Positions 12,861-23,883 are shown, numbered from the stretch's first letter. The stretch is DNA of 64,000 bases from Clusia tigrina (GCA_920105625.2 OV050033.1:10458001-10522000), one strand, 5' to 3'. A program made the numbers and translations. Notes: a model not told the origin generated them from the letters alone.

Positions 12861-13039
12861 AATAATTTCATTTATTATTTTTAATTCCTCACACTTAACT
12901 TTGCGGGCCAGGAAAATGTAAACTTGTTATGCAATTCCAAGTAGCAAAGTTATATCCCACCAACATGCATGTGTTTGCCATTTCCTATATGACACATTCG
13001 AAAGAACAGAAGAAACTGTATGAAGAGTTGCTATCTTGT

Positions 13040-13610
13040 TAGATGGCCAGCACGCAATCATGGCACTTAATTCGACCACTACAGTCCCAAATATTGTTAA
13101 ATAATGCAGCAGCTGGTGAACACAGTGTTACCCTGATCTCGGGCCCGGTGCATCTGAAAGTAGAGGGCAACGAAAAGGCTGCAAAAGTCGCAGGCTGTGC
13201 TTGTACTAACACCGCTGAGTATAGTCAAGAACAAACGCCATAACATACTTGAGGAAATAACAAGTGGAAGAGAGGATAACGAAATGTACGTTTAGCAAAA
13301 AAGCGTTATGGTTTAATTATAATTGATAGCAACACCAACAACTCAGACAAAAATCGAAGGGGTGTATCAAGACTGACCGCAGTCACAACCGATTGCTGGC
13401 TTAGGAATGGCATCAGTGAGAATAGGCATCCCTTACAACATATACTGCAGAAGCTGTAAACAACAAGGGTGAAAACATACCGTAACACACTTCCTCTGCA
13501 AATGCCTGGCCTTATGGAGGGCAAACCAACCTTCGATAACCTTGAAGAAATCTCCGAATCAAACATAGACGAAGTAATAAATTATATAAACCAAAATAAA
13601 TGGGTTTAAC
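13040..13610 (+). mobile_element. Non-LTR retrotransposon 3' fragment (RNase H end and C-terminal region)
   Basis: The plus strand shows HLKVEGNEKAAKVAG (RNase H GNE.AD motif, degraded), then RLTAVTTDCWLRNG and FDNLEEISESNIDEVINYINQNKW ending at a stop near 13608. The latter matches the typical C-terminus of insect non-LTR pol (LEEVSESDI..FI..T.W). The frames are interrupted, so it is dead. Confidence 0.7.
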
Positions 13611-14125
13611 ACTTACTAATGCGTATTTCGTTTAGTCCCACATCAATCCCTACAAGACAGTAACTGAGGAGATAGCAATAAAACAGCTTTTTAACCACAC
13701 CAAACGTAAGGGAAAAGATCACAAATGACAGCAAATGAAACATATAAATTTACAAAATAAATGTAATGTATATTGTTTCGTTTCTTATTGTAATTTTCGT
13801 GACCACCGGTTTGCATTCCATAATCCTTGTTCACTACCTGGGCTTACTGCATAATATGAAATAGGAAAGCTCTACTTTGTAATATTTAACAACATGTCAC
13901 AACAGCATAGAGCTGGATGACTTCATGTTCATTTTCAATGAAATTAATTGTTAATGATGTGGCAACTATGGCCACGAGTTTTGAATTATTTTGACTTTCC
14001 TGCTAAACAATACGATATAAATACGCATGTACTATATAAATTTATTCCGCATAAACATTAAAGGATTAATAGGAATATTTGATATTTATTGTAATTTTCC
14101 TTTGTATTTGGTATGTAACACAAAA

Positions 14126-15400
14126 ATGGAAGAGTTTGCATGCGATCAATACATTAAAGCAGAGAATTCAAGCGAAGAAATATGTTCTCCGATAATTCTG
14201 GCATCCAAAGTGTATTGTATTAAGGATGAGAACAATGAGAGTGGAGATGACCATAGCGCAGATGGGGAATATTATGACTGTGATTTAGTTACAGTGAAGG
14301 AGGAAACCCTGAAATCAGATGAAAATGAGTTTATAAGCATTAGATGTGACGATAAAAATGCTGACGGGGAAGAATGCCAGACGCTTTGGCAGGCTTGTGT
14401 ACGAAGCATTGCATGGTTGTGCCCATATAGTGGCAAAGAAATTCCAAATCAATTTGAATGGCGAAAACATCTCAATAGAATTCATAAATTCGATAAGCCC
14501 GTACATCTCGGTATTGAATGTTATGATGACAAAACGGCCAAATGCCGACAATGTTCTATTGAAGTTTCTGCAAAGCTGATAAATTTACAACGACACAAAA
14601 TATCACATCTACCATATAAACAGTATGTTAGATGCAAAGTATGCCAAAAGTATTTCACGAGTCATCCATCTGCCATTTATCATGTAAGATCGACCCACAG
14701 TAGTAGTTTAACGTATAAGCAAAAAAATGCTTCCAACAATGTAGTCCTGCTGTGTCCAATTTGCGGCAACCCTTTTACAAGTTCTTATGAATGGCGAAAA
14801 CATCTGAATAGCATCCATGAATTTAATAAGCACGAAAATTTAAACATAAAATTTTGCAATGACGATCAAGCACAATGTCAGGAATGCAACGCGAAGTTTT
14901 CCGGAAGGTTGGAAACTTTACAGCAACACAAAATAACGCATCTGCCATACAGACAGTATTATAAATGCCAACTTTGTCAAAAATGCCTCGCAGGGTATTC
15001 ATCTGCCGCATATCATTTGAAGAAGCAACACAAAACTCGTATCCAGTATAAGGGAATCGTTTCGAAACCGTCCGAACACAACATAAACAATGCAGTATTC
15101 CTCTGTCCCTTTTGCGGTGACGGGTTTCCAAATACGCCTGAATGGCGCGAACATGTGAATAGCATTCATGAATTCAAAAAGCCAGAATCTCTCAACGTAG
15201 AATTAATGGATTGCAACAAGGCCAGGTGCTTGCAGTGCGACATGGTAATAGTTGCCACGATCGTTAGTTTGCAGCAGCATCGTATAACACATCTTCCGTA
15301 CAGCCGGTATAACAAATGCAAAATATGCGAAAAGAGTTTTTACACAGGCAGGCAGCTTAAAATTCATCTCGCAAATGAGCACAATAACTTAGAAATTTGA
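14126..15400 (+). CDS. C2H2 zinc-finger protein B (three finger modules)
   Basis: 424 residues from the ATG at 14126 (MEEFACDQYIKAEN). That start is chosen because it aligns with the starts of genes A and C, although the frame is open to 14027. The N-terminal ~95 residues are acidic and hold several psi-K-x-E sequences (IKAE, IKDE, VKEE). Three modules follow at about residues 98, 209 and 325, with the same a-b-c finger order and HLPYxxY linkers as genes A and C. In the first finger a the second zinc Cys is replaced (CPYSG instead of CPYCG), so that finger is probably not folded. Module for module it matches the first three modules of gene C. Likely nuclear and DNA-binding by family; no named ortholog recognised. 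Confidence 0.87.
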   Translation: MEEFACDQYIKAENSSEEICSPIILASKVYCIKDENNESGDDHSADGEYYDCDLVTVKEETLKSDENEFISIRCDDKNADGEECQTLWQACVRSIAWLCPYSGKEIPNQFEWRKHLNRIHKFDKPVHLGIECYDDKTAKCRQCSIEVSAKLINLQRHKISHLPYKQYVRCKVCQKYFTSHPSAIYHVRSTHSSSLTYKQKNASNNVVLLCPICGNPFTSSYEWRKHLNSIHEFNKHENLNIKFCNDDQAQCQECNAKFSGRLETLQQHKITHLPYRQYYKCQLCQKCLAGYSSAAYHLKKQHKTRIQYKGIVSKPSEHNINNAVFLCPFCGDGFPNTPEWREHVNSIHEFKKPESLNVELMDCNKARCLQCDMVIVATIVSLQQHRITHLPYSRYNKCKICEKSFYTGRQLKIHLANEHNNLEI

Positions 15401-16470
15401 AAGTTCAGGAGAAATCTACTTTGGCCAGTTCACATGGAATCTACTTGGCCGACTCAAGAGTTGGTAGCCATTTTACCTACTAAGCTACCAGACGGCACCA
15501 ATGACTAACTGATCCCTACTGTTTATTATATTAGCATCCGTACGCATCTCGGAAGATGTCGCTGCCCACGCCTAAACACAAAAGATGGCAATAAATATTA
15601 TAAGAAGTATCCATCTAATATGACTAGTTCTTTGTTACTATATTTACTAACTTTCATGCTACTATTGTTTTGTTGGTTACTTTTCATATAATTCCCAATT
15701 GTATAAAAAATAGTATTTATTTTATTTTTTTAAGTTTATAATAAAAATAAAGGAAACGTTGCGTCTTTGGTAGTTAATTTGCATCTGGAGAATAATTGAG
15801 TAATTCCATATTTCTGTAAATAATATTTTAATGTGGTGGTTAAAACTTCAACAATATTTCGATTGGAAAGCAATTTGTATTTTATTAAATAGTTCAGGAC
15901 TCACTGTGGTCAAGTAAACTGAGATAGTCACGTTCCTGGGCATACTTAAAAATAGTCACAGTAAATTAGCTCTCTTAAATATCATATGAACATTATTTAT
16001 TATTTATATTCCGAGCATTCCGATGGGTTGTGAAGAAAGAACGCTCCCAGAAACCTATACCTTTTGTTCGCGCCAATTATGTTCGCTATTTTACTGTATT
16101 CATTTTCACTTATGACCTTTGTATTTTAACCTTTGCTTTCCTTTTATACACACAATGTACAGTACAATAAAATCAGTAGCAATTCAACCAGCAAACACAA
16201 AGCATCATCATTTTTAAGGCTACTCCGCATCTAACGCAACACCTTGTACTTGCCAAAGCCTGTCACTCGCAATTATAATGGGAAAGTTTCCCTCAGGGTT
16301 ACGTCGTCGCAGTTTCTGCAGTAGGTGTTAAAGGAGACTCGGAGTCTCTCGCCATAAATACCCACCCACCAATGCCCAGTGTAAACTGCGATGAGCCTTG
16401 TGCGATCCCTGTTAATTAACTCGCGCGTACTGCCAACACTGTATGAGGGACATGTCGCTTGTGAGATCGT
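15401..16470. other. Noncoding interval after zinc-finger gene B
   Basis: AT-rich, no recognisable ORF. Probable 3' UTR and spacer; AATAAA-like ATAAAAATAAAGG near 15740 could end the transcript of gene B. Nothing else is visible. Confidence 0.45.
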
Positions 16471-16830
16471 TCAGGATGTTAGTAAACTCCAATTTATATT
16501 TGCAAGCCGAAGACAATGCAGGTAAGCGCACTCCTTACGATCTCCAGAGGAACCGACACTGATATCCTCTGAAACAAGCCCCTGACCGACCCAACTCACC
16601 AGTTTCTCATTTCCCTCAATGTTCCTGGGGCCGGGAATCCAGACGAGAGTAATGCCAGCGTGATGGTTTAGCTCGGTGAACACCTCTCTACACTCCTTGA
16701 CCAGCTCCGACTTTATAATGGATTGAAGACACTTTATTGCCGCCTGACTATCGATAAAAATAGCCACCTTACAGGTTCTTGTGATGAGTCGTACTATTAG
16801 TCGACATGCGTCTCTATTCGACAGAACTTT
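16471..16830 (-). mobile_element. Non-LTR retrotransposon RNase H fragment
   Basis: The minus-strand frame reads AIFIDSQAAIKCLQS...LVWIPGPRNIEGNEKLVSWVGQGL, the central and C-terminal RNase H motifs (DSQAAI catalytic Asp; WIPGHxxIxGNExAD). The final Asp/Ala of GNExAD is lost (GNEKLV) and no intact pol surrounds it. Confidence 0.85.
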
Positions 16831-17396
16831 TACCTGAAATGCCGTGGTATTATTAGGTAATTTATTTGTTGCAAATCAGTTGATTAGCGATATGTCTAGA
16901 ACACCTTTTCTGAACATTAAAACTATTAAAAATGATCCTGCAGACTTGCATTGAATCAATACAATTCCACAAACAAGTCTTCGACCTTAACAATAGTATA
17001 TTTGGAGAATGATTAAGCTACGATTACGAAAATACTTCTAGAATATACTCTAATTAATCTGATTATTTTACAATGGTGGCCCTGTTTCCCCCAAACGATG
17101 TCATCTCTCTTTTTTAGTGTCACCAATATTTCTATTTTTTCTAAGGTACGAGTTTAAACTTTTAAGAATATATTTGATTTATTTTATTATATTTGTTTGC
17201 TGTATTATTTTGCACTGTACCATCTTAAGGAACTAAAACTTAAAATTAAGAAAATGTCATAAATACCATTTTAAAAAATTGCTTCATGATAAAGGTCATT
17301 AAGGCCTTTTGAAAATCATATAGTGTCTGAAAGAATCAAAAAACTTGTATTAATAAATATATTTGGTAATGTTTAACATTATTTATTATACCTGCG

Positions 17397-17573
17397 ACCC
17401 ATAATGACTTGTGTCTGCTAGTGGTAGGGTGCAGGAGTCCTGGCAAGGAAAACCTTCGACTCGAACAGAAAATGATTTAGGCCGAAGTATTTCGATACTG
17501 CTCTACGGAGGATCGAACCAGCGATCCCACGATTGCCCAGCTTACTACTCCACCAGGGAGGCCGTTACTGTTT
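17397..17573 (-). mobile_element. tRNA-derived SINE, copy 2
   Basis: On the minus strand: TGGTGGAGTAGTAAGCTGGG (A box), GGTTCGATCC (B box), then GTATCGAAATACTTCGGCC, TTCGAGTCGAAGG and TTGCCAGGACTC body blocks. Head and body match the copy at 63240-63408. It lies between zinc-finger genes B and C. Confidence 0.75.
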
Positions 17574-17816
17574 AACGCTGGTTTCGCTTCTTATGTTAAC
17601 AGGAAAACGTTTATTAAGAAAATTAATTTTTTTCTTTACACTAATCTCCAGCTATTATTTGATGTTGAAATTTTTGGTGAAAGAATAGCGATATTGCTCC
17701 CGGAATGTGCTATGTTAGTGTATACTACTTGGTATTTATCTAAGGCCAGTGACCCAAAATTTATTCTTGCACCACCTGTATTCTTGCACCTCCTGTATTC
17801 TTGCACCACTGGTGTC

Positions 17817-19967
17817 TTATGGCTTATTTTTCTGGCCACAAGTCTTGTGGCTCATGATGGGGACACTGCTGGTGTAAGTTTTATAGCAAAATTTGCACAT
17901 ATTGAACAGATTGTACGGCAGATGCGTTATCCGGTGTCTTTGTAAAGACCTCAACGTCGCGGCTGTTTTAACGTTGCACTGCTTACATTTGGCAGATTTG
18001 TCATCGCATATTTCCATGTTGAGCGTTTCGCGCTTATCGAACTCATGCACATCGTTGAGATGTTTTCGCCAGGCGGAGGAATTTCTATATTCTGTGCCAC
18101 AAAACGGACACAACAGAATAAGATTGTTTAGCTTGGTTTCAATTTCCCTCGGAGCATCCTGCTTATTCTTCATGTATCTGTTGTGTTCCTTGTTCAAATG
18201 ATATCGGAAGTTGTGGGCTCGCTTAAAATCCTTATTGCATAACTTGCATTTCATGTAGTTGTTGTACGGCAGATGTGTTATTCTGTGTTCTTGTAGTATA
18301 TAAAAGCTCTTTGTGTCTATTTTCAGTTGGCACTGTTTACATTTGGCTGTTTTGTCCTCATAGAATTCCATGTTGACATTATCGCGTTTATTGTGGTCGT
18401 GCAAAGTGTTGAGATGCTGTCGCCACGTGAATATATTTGAGTATTCTACGCCACAATACGGACAGAGGTAGATCACGTCCTTCTCGCCGATAGCGTCGGC
18501 GCCCGAAAAGTCGTCCGTATTGTTATTGTGCTTATATGTCAAATGCAGACTCAGCTGGCTGTTGCTTGAGTAAACCTTCTCACATAATTTGCATTTATGA
18601 TATCGGTTGTATGGCAGATGCGTTATTTTGTGCGTTTGTAGGGTGCTCAAAGTTGCGGCCACCTCTGTTTGGCACTGCAGACATTTTGCCTTGGTGGGAT
18701 CAATCAATTGTATGTTGAGATTTATGCGTTTATTAAACCCATGAATGCTATTGAGATGACGTCGCCATTCAGACGATTTGGCAAACTCGGTGCCACAAAA
18801 CGGACAGAGGAGTATCACATTGTTTGAACCGGGTTCATTTGATCGTGACATGTCTACTTTGTACTGGATGCGACTGTTGTGCTGCACTTTGAAATGGTAG
18901 GTGGCAGTTGACATACTTATGAAATCCTTCAAGCACAACAAGCATTTGATGTAGCGATTGTACGGTAGATGCGATATTTTGTGCCGTTGCATACTAGTGA
19001 AGCCAGAGGGTATTTTCAATTTGCACTGCTGGCATTCAGCCTTATCATTGCTGCAGTATTCGATGTTGAGATTTTCGTGTTTATTAAATTCATGAATGCT
19101 ATTCAGATGTTCGCGCCATTCCGAAGAATTTGGAAACTCGATGCCACAATATGGACAAAGGAGAACCACGTTGTTTGATGTGGTTTCAACTGAGTCTTTT
19201 TTGTACAGTATGCTGCTAATGTGTTTCGTCTTTAGATGATAAATAGCTGATGGAGTACCAATGAAACACTTTCCGCAAAATTTGCACTTAACATACCGAC
19301 TGTACGGCAGATGTGCTATTTTGTGCTGCTGTAAACAGAGCAATCTTGAGGATACTTCCAAATTGCATTGCTGACATTTAGCCTTGGACTTATCCTCCTT
19401 GGAATATTCCATATTAAGATTATCCCGTCTATGAAATTTATGTATCGCATTGATATGTTTGCGCCATTCAGAGGGATTTGAATATTCTGTACCACAGAAG
19501 GGGCACAAGAGCATTACGTTTCGAAGACAAACTTTTTGAATCGTTTCAATTTCTCCCTGTTCTGCAGAATTTTGAGAATCATAATCAAGGCTGTTCAGTC
19601 CCACTTTTTCCTCATCAAAGTTAACATCTATTAATTCATTTTCGTTGTCTTTCGTTTCTGGATGTTCATCATCTTTCCCTAAAAGAAAATGTTCATAACC
19701 GAAGGCCTCTTCGTAGCCAGTAGTATCCGGTTCCTGCACTTCTTCTTTCCCTAAAAACAAGTGGTCGTACAAATATTCTCCATCCCCATCGACATTTGAA
19801 TTGCTAGTCTCATTAATGCGATTATGCTCTTCATTCTTTGGAATGTGTAAATATGTCTCAATAGTTTCTCCATTCTGATCCGGCTCTTCTTTAATACAAT
19901 AAACTTCAGCCAACTGTTCATTGTCATTCTCTTCCTTTATGTACTGCTCGCTCGTCCGGTTTTCCAT
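17817..19967 (-). CDS. C2H2 zinc-finger protein C (five finger modules, 15 fingers)
   Basis: 716 residues, single coding exon, start MENRTSEQYIKEEN; upstream on the minus strand is GATTTTAG followed by ATCTCAAATATGG, so a spliced 5' UTR is likely. Residues 1-150 are acidic with IKEE sequences and two copies of a DHLFLGKEE/EHFLLGKDD motif. Five ~115-residue modules begin near residues 154, 271, 387, 501 and 619, each with fingers a, b and c and the THLPYNRY-type linker between b and c. The last finger is C2HC (HKTC). Modules 1-3 resemble gene B; modules 4-5 resemble gene A. Transcribed toward gene B. Expected to be a nuclear DNA-binding protein; targets are unknown and no named ortholog is recognised. 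Confidence 0.9.
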   Translation of the reverse strand: MENRTSEQYIKEENDNEQLAEVYCIKEEPDQNGETIETYLHIPKNEEHNRINETSNSNVDGDGEYLYDHLFLGKEEVQEPDTTGYEEAFGYEHFLLGKDDEHPETKDNENELIDVNFDEEKVGLNSLDYDSQNSAEQGEIETIQKVCLRNVMLLCPFCGTEYSNPSEWRKHINAIHKFHRRDNLNMEYSKEDKSKAKCQQCNLEVSSRLLCLQQHKIAHLPYSRYVKCKFCGKCFIGTPSAIYHLKTKHISSILYKKDSVETTSNNVVLLCPYCGIEFPNSSEWREHLNSIHEFNKHENLNIEYCSNDKAECQQCKLKIPSGFTSMQRHKISHLPYNRYIKCLLCLKDFISMSTATYHFKVQHNSRIQYKVDMSRSNEPGSNNVILLCPFCGTEFAKSSEWRRHLNSIHGFNKRINLNIQLIDPTKAKCLQCQTEVAATLSTLQTHKITHLPYNRYHKCKLCEKVYSSNSQLSLHLTYKHNNNTDDFSGADAIGEKDVIYLCPYCGVEYSNIFTWRQHLNTLHDHNKRDNVNMEFYEDKTAKCKQCQLKIDTKSFYILQEHRITHLPYNNYMKCKLCNKDFKRAHNFRYHLNKEHNRYMKNKQDAPREIETKLNNLILLCPFCGTEYRNSSAWRKHLNDVHEFDKRETLNMEICDDKSAKCKQCNVKTAATLRSLQRHRITHLPYNLFNMCKFCYKTYTSSVPIMSHKTCGQKNKP

Positions 19968-20388
19968 ATTTGAGATCTAAAATCAGTATTGCAATGCAGT
20001 TTGGCATATTTATGCTGAAATATATGTAGTTACCAATTTCTAAATATGCCACCGGGTAAAATAACACAAATCTTTGTTGGACTTCTTAGTAATGTCGCTA
20101 CTATTTATTTATAAACTAAGCAATTACGGACGTAGCTGCCACCCGGAACCAAAACAAACCATCTCAGTGAAAATCAAGGCGATTTTGTTAATTCACAATG
20201 ATTGCTCACAGAAACGTATACAGTGGCATAGACTGTGTTTTTGATTTGCAACTAGTGATGCCAGATTGCGACAAATTACATATCCAACAGATGTCCACTA
20301 TTTAACCCATAGTGCAAGCAGAGACCATAGTGACGGGACACTTAAACGTCAAATTTTCTGACGTTAAAAAAAACTATCTTTGTTTATA

Positions 20389-20992
20389 CAGTACAATACG
20401 CATATAAGAAACTCGCTTATAAGAAAAACTCGGTTATAAGAAATACATCTTCAGACACCATGCACATTCGTATATATCTGCGTGCTAAATAATCCTCATA
20501 TAAGAAACTCGCTTATAAGAAAAACTCTTCTATAAGAAACAAATTCTGAAGAAAAATTTTGCTCATTCCATAGAAAATTGTACGTGTATAGGAAAGAACA
20601 CATTTTTTTAACCTCGGTTAAAATATGTACATAGATTTTTTTTTGTGTATAATTTACAATTTACATCTGGGAACACTGATTGTGATGCCAAATGGCGGCG
20701 TATTTTTATGAAATTAACCGGCTTTGCTTTTTTTATTTAGTACAAAATGATGTGTAGTATGTATTATTAAACAGTTTTATTTCAATTATATGTATATACA
20801 TATATATATATATACATATTGTATATTTTTTAAATTCTGTTACTGACGTATATAAGAAAATATCTTTCTTATATGCGTGTTACAGATATAAGAAAGTACC
20901 TTTCTTATATGCGTGTTTTCTTTATAAGAAAGCTCGCATATAAGAAAGAAAATCGGTGTACTTTTAGACTTTCTTATATGCGTATTGTACTG
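20389..20992. mobile_element. MITE with 23-bp perfect TIRs and TA target duplication (Tc1/mariner or pogo-like)
   Basis: Both ends read CAGTACAATACGCATATAAG + AAA inward (20389-20411 and reverse complement 20970-20992), flanked on each side by TA (20387-20388, 20993-20994). Length is 604 bp and there is no transposase ORF. The interior carries many subterminal copies of (C)TTATAAGAAA in both arms. TA duplication and a CAGT start fit the Tc1/mariner-pogo group; a family name cannot be given from sequence alone. Confidence 0.9.
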
Positions 20993-21162
20993 TAATTAGT
21001 TGCCTATATGGATAGGTTTGTTTATTATTGGTTAACCAGAATTCTGAAGAAAATCAGCCACACTACTACAGTTTTGCACATGAGTAAGTGTGCGCAAAAC
21101 AAGAGTCATTTCTCTGTATTCTCTGGCAAGTTAAGTGTGTCAGCTTACAACGGGAAAGCTTA

Positions 21163-21579
21163 AGGCCCAAATACAATACCACGAGATCCCGAGGCGAGAG
21201 CGAGTCTCGGACAATATCTCGTTTTGCACTGTCCAGGATTCTAATATACAATGAAGTGCCAGCCATATTTACACAAAAGCAGAATTGCTAAAGAACCATT
21301 AAAAACTAAATATTTTGAAATTAAAAAAAAAAAAAAATAAGCGCGCAGTCAAAAACAGAAATAAACAAATACGTATTACAAGAGAGTTCATTACTTCGAC
21401 AAATTGTCTCGCACGAGGGGGTGAGGAATTTCTAATTTTTTAGAATTGCCTCGCCTCGCTCTATCACATCACGCATTATTATATATTGCCACATACCATC
21501 CTTTTGTACAAATTCTTTTTAACATCTGAGTCTCGGACCCGCTCTCGCCTCGGGCACTCGCGTTATTGTATTTGAGACT
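21163..21579. mobile_element. MITE with ~45-bp imperfect TIRs and TTA target duplication (PIF/Harbinger-like)
   Basis: The left end AGGCCCAAATACAATACC... pairs with the right end (AGTCTCAAATACAATAAC... in reverse complement); homology extends through CCCGAGGCGAGAGCG to about 45 bp. TTA flanks both ends (21160-21162, 21580-21582). Length is 417 bp, with no coding capacity. A 3-bp TWA duplication is typical of PIF/Harbinger elements. Confidence 0.85.
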
Positions 21580-22001
21580 TTACTCAAGCACTTAAAGTGG
21601 AACTGTGATTACCCATAGTGTAAATAAATAATACACTCGTTTCTACATTTGCGAAGTACAACAAGCACTAACATATATACTCAGATCCTTTTTAAAAAAC
21701 ATTTCCTTTACACAAACAACAAAGTTTGATATAAAAGTTATACATTTGGCAGCGTATGCAAGGTGAATTTCCTTACAGTAAATAAATTCACCTTGAGCAA
21801 AATCAAAAACTTTAGATTTTCCATCAATCGGTGTCCATGTGACGCAAACACACATATTTCACTAATCCATCTACATGATTGACCGTTTAAGGTCCATTCA
21901 GAACACAAGGCTCATAAAGCATATTACGTGTTGAATCACAAATATATTTCCTGTTTTATGAAAAGTATCGTAAAAAGAACGGTTTCTTGTAGTACCCTTT
22001 A

Positions 22002-22477
22002 CCCTAGGTCTCCACGGGCAATTTTTGATGGCATAATTAATTTAGATTGCAAAGGTTGGCAATATTTTAATGGTGGGCATTGCGATGTTATGCCATCGTC
22101 ATTTTGAAAATGTCGTCAAGCAATCTAGTTCGCTGTGCCCGCGCTTGAAAATTTTTTTGATTTATATGATGAAGAGGAAAAAAGAAGGAAACCGAAATTC
22201 TGGGGGAATCCTTTTTTACAAAGAATGCAAATGCACAGTCTCCATACATTTTAGCGCTTAAGTTAATTTAATAGACGCGGTAAAACTGAAATGTTCGACG
22301 ATGCTGCCATTGTGAGCGTCAAGAAAAAATTAAAAAAGGTGTTAAACAAACAAAATGACAACTGATTGCAACACAGCACGTTGGCAGATTATGGCATGAA
22401 ATAAATTGCCAACTTGAAGCAATTTGCTTGAAATTGCCAATGGCATGCCATCAAAAATTGCCCATGGAGACGTAGGG
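22002..22477. mobile_element. MITE with ~32-bp TIRs and TTA target duplication (PIF/Harbinger-like, different family)
   Basis: The left end CCCTAGGTCTCCACGGGCAA and the right end (reverse complement CCCTACGTCTCCATGGGCAA) continue identically through TTTTTGATGGCAT. TTA lies on both sides (21999-22001, 22478-22480). Length is 476 bp, with no transposase frame. It ends 221 bp before the Rpf1 start codon, so it could contribute to that promoter region. Confidence 0.88.
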
Positions 22478-22698
22478 TTACAGAGACTATTGTCAGAATG
22501 AAATACAACTCTGTTCACACTAATTTTTCTATTTATTCTCACTGAACGTACTACTCTATGCAGATGTCAAATTTTACATAATTACACACGTGCACCGCTG
22601 ATATTGTAATTGTTTTAAAGTAAACTTAAATAAATTTACTTTGAAATAATTATAGGAACTCGTTGTGTTTATTGAACTTGACTGCTTTTTAAAAAATA

Positions 22699-23883
22699 AT
22701 GAGCAATAAACGCAAACAACCCGTTGAGTCCGACAGCGACTCAAGTTTGGACGATGAGGAGGAAGACATGTCTGATGATGATGCCGTTATTGCGGAAGAA
22801 GAAGAAGAAGCAGATGAGCAGCCATGCACAAGTAAAATGGCCAAAAAGAAGGAAACTTCTCAAGACGCTGTTACTAAAATGGCTGATGGAGATAGTGATG
22901 AGGGAAATGACGCACCTGACGACGATGATAACGATGATAATGATGGTCATGACGACGAAGATGATGACCACGTTCGTATCCCGGTTCTCAATCCGCTCAG
23001 CTTAATTCGTAACAAAGAAATGCGTATGGCTCTTTATCGTAAAATGAAAAAGGAGAAACATAAGAAGCAAATGAAGGATAGGCGCGCCAGGCGAAAGGCA
23101 GGTGTACCCGCAAATCCGGGACACACAATTGAAACTTTACGTGAACCCGACCAAACACAAATCACGAATCTAGATGAGTCCGATAATGAAGAGTTGCGTA
23201 GGGACCTGGATATGGATGAATTCAGTACATATTTTGAACGCCGTTACGAACCTAAAGTGCTGATCACATTTGCTGATAATCCAGTGACAAAAACCAGAAA
23301 ATTTGGTTTGGAATTATCAAGAATTTTTCCCAACGCCCTGGTAAAAATTCGTAATAAATCGTCCGTGAAGAATATCTGCAATAGTGCTGAACGAGAGCAA
23401 TTCACCGATGTGGTGATTATCAATGAGGATCGCCGCAGACCTAACGGCTTGCTTGTCATCCACCTACCAAATGGACCCACGGCTCATTTTAAGCTTTCAA
23501 ATGTGAAATTAACCTCGGATATTAAGCGGAACCACAGAGAAATAACTAAACACCGACCCGAAGTTATTCTGAACAACTTCACTACACGCCTTGGCCTTAC
23601 TATCGGTCGGATGCTGGGCGCTCTCTTCCATCATGATCCAGAGTTTAAAGGGCGTCGTTCTGTGACCTTCCACAATCAACGAGATTACATATTTTTCCGC
23701 CACCACCGCTACGAGTTTTCAAAGGAGGGCAAACGTGTGAAATTGCGTGAACTGGGCCCACGCTTTACGCTCAAGCTGCGGTCATTGCAGGAAGGCGTGT
23801 TTGATAGCAAGGCGGGCGATTATACATGGATTATTACCAACAAGCGGCGTGATATGGAAGCTAGGCGTCGCTTCTTTCTTTAG
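22699..23883 (+). CDS. Rpf1: Ribosome production factor 1 (Brix-domain protein)
   Basis: 394 residues, single exon. Residues 1-100 are strongly acidic (Asp/Glu runs), about 110-145 basic with KMKKEKHKKQMKDRRARRK, a likely nuclear/nucleolar signal, and about 185-385 form the Brix domain: PKVLITFADNP, KNICNSAEREQFTDVVIINEDRRRPNG, LPNGPTAHFKLSN, HRPEVILNNFTTRLGLTIGRM, VTFHNQRDYIFFRHHRYEF, GPRFTLKLRSLQ. This is the RPF1/BXDC5 family (CG6712 in Drosophila, from memory), a nucleolar factor for 60S subunit maturation and 27S pre-rRNA processing. The extra length over the ~350-residue human protein is in the acidic N-terminus. It is tail-to-tail with Pex19; stop codons are 350 bp apart. The start ATG follows AAAAAATA. 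Confidence 0.96.
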   Translation: MSNKRKQPVESDSDSSLDDEEEDMSDDDAVIAEEEEEADEQPCTSKMAKKKETSQDAVTKMADGDSDEGNDAPDDDDNDDNDGHDDEDDDHVRIPVLNPLSLIRNKEMRMALYRKMKKEKHKKQMKDRRARRKAGVPANPGHTIETLREPDQTQITNLDESDNEELRRDLDMDEFSTYFERRYEPKVLITFADNPVTKTRKFGLELSRIFPNALVKIRNKSSVKNICNSAEREQFTDVVIINEDRRRPNGLLVIHLPNGPTAHFKLSNVKLTSDIKRNHREITKHRPEVILNNFTTRLGLTIGRMLGALFHHDPEFKGRRSVTFHNQRDYIFFRHHRYEFSKEGKRVKLRELGPRFTLKLRSLQEGVFDSKAGDYTWIITNKRRDMEARRRFFL

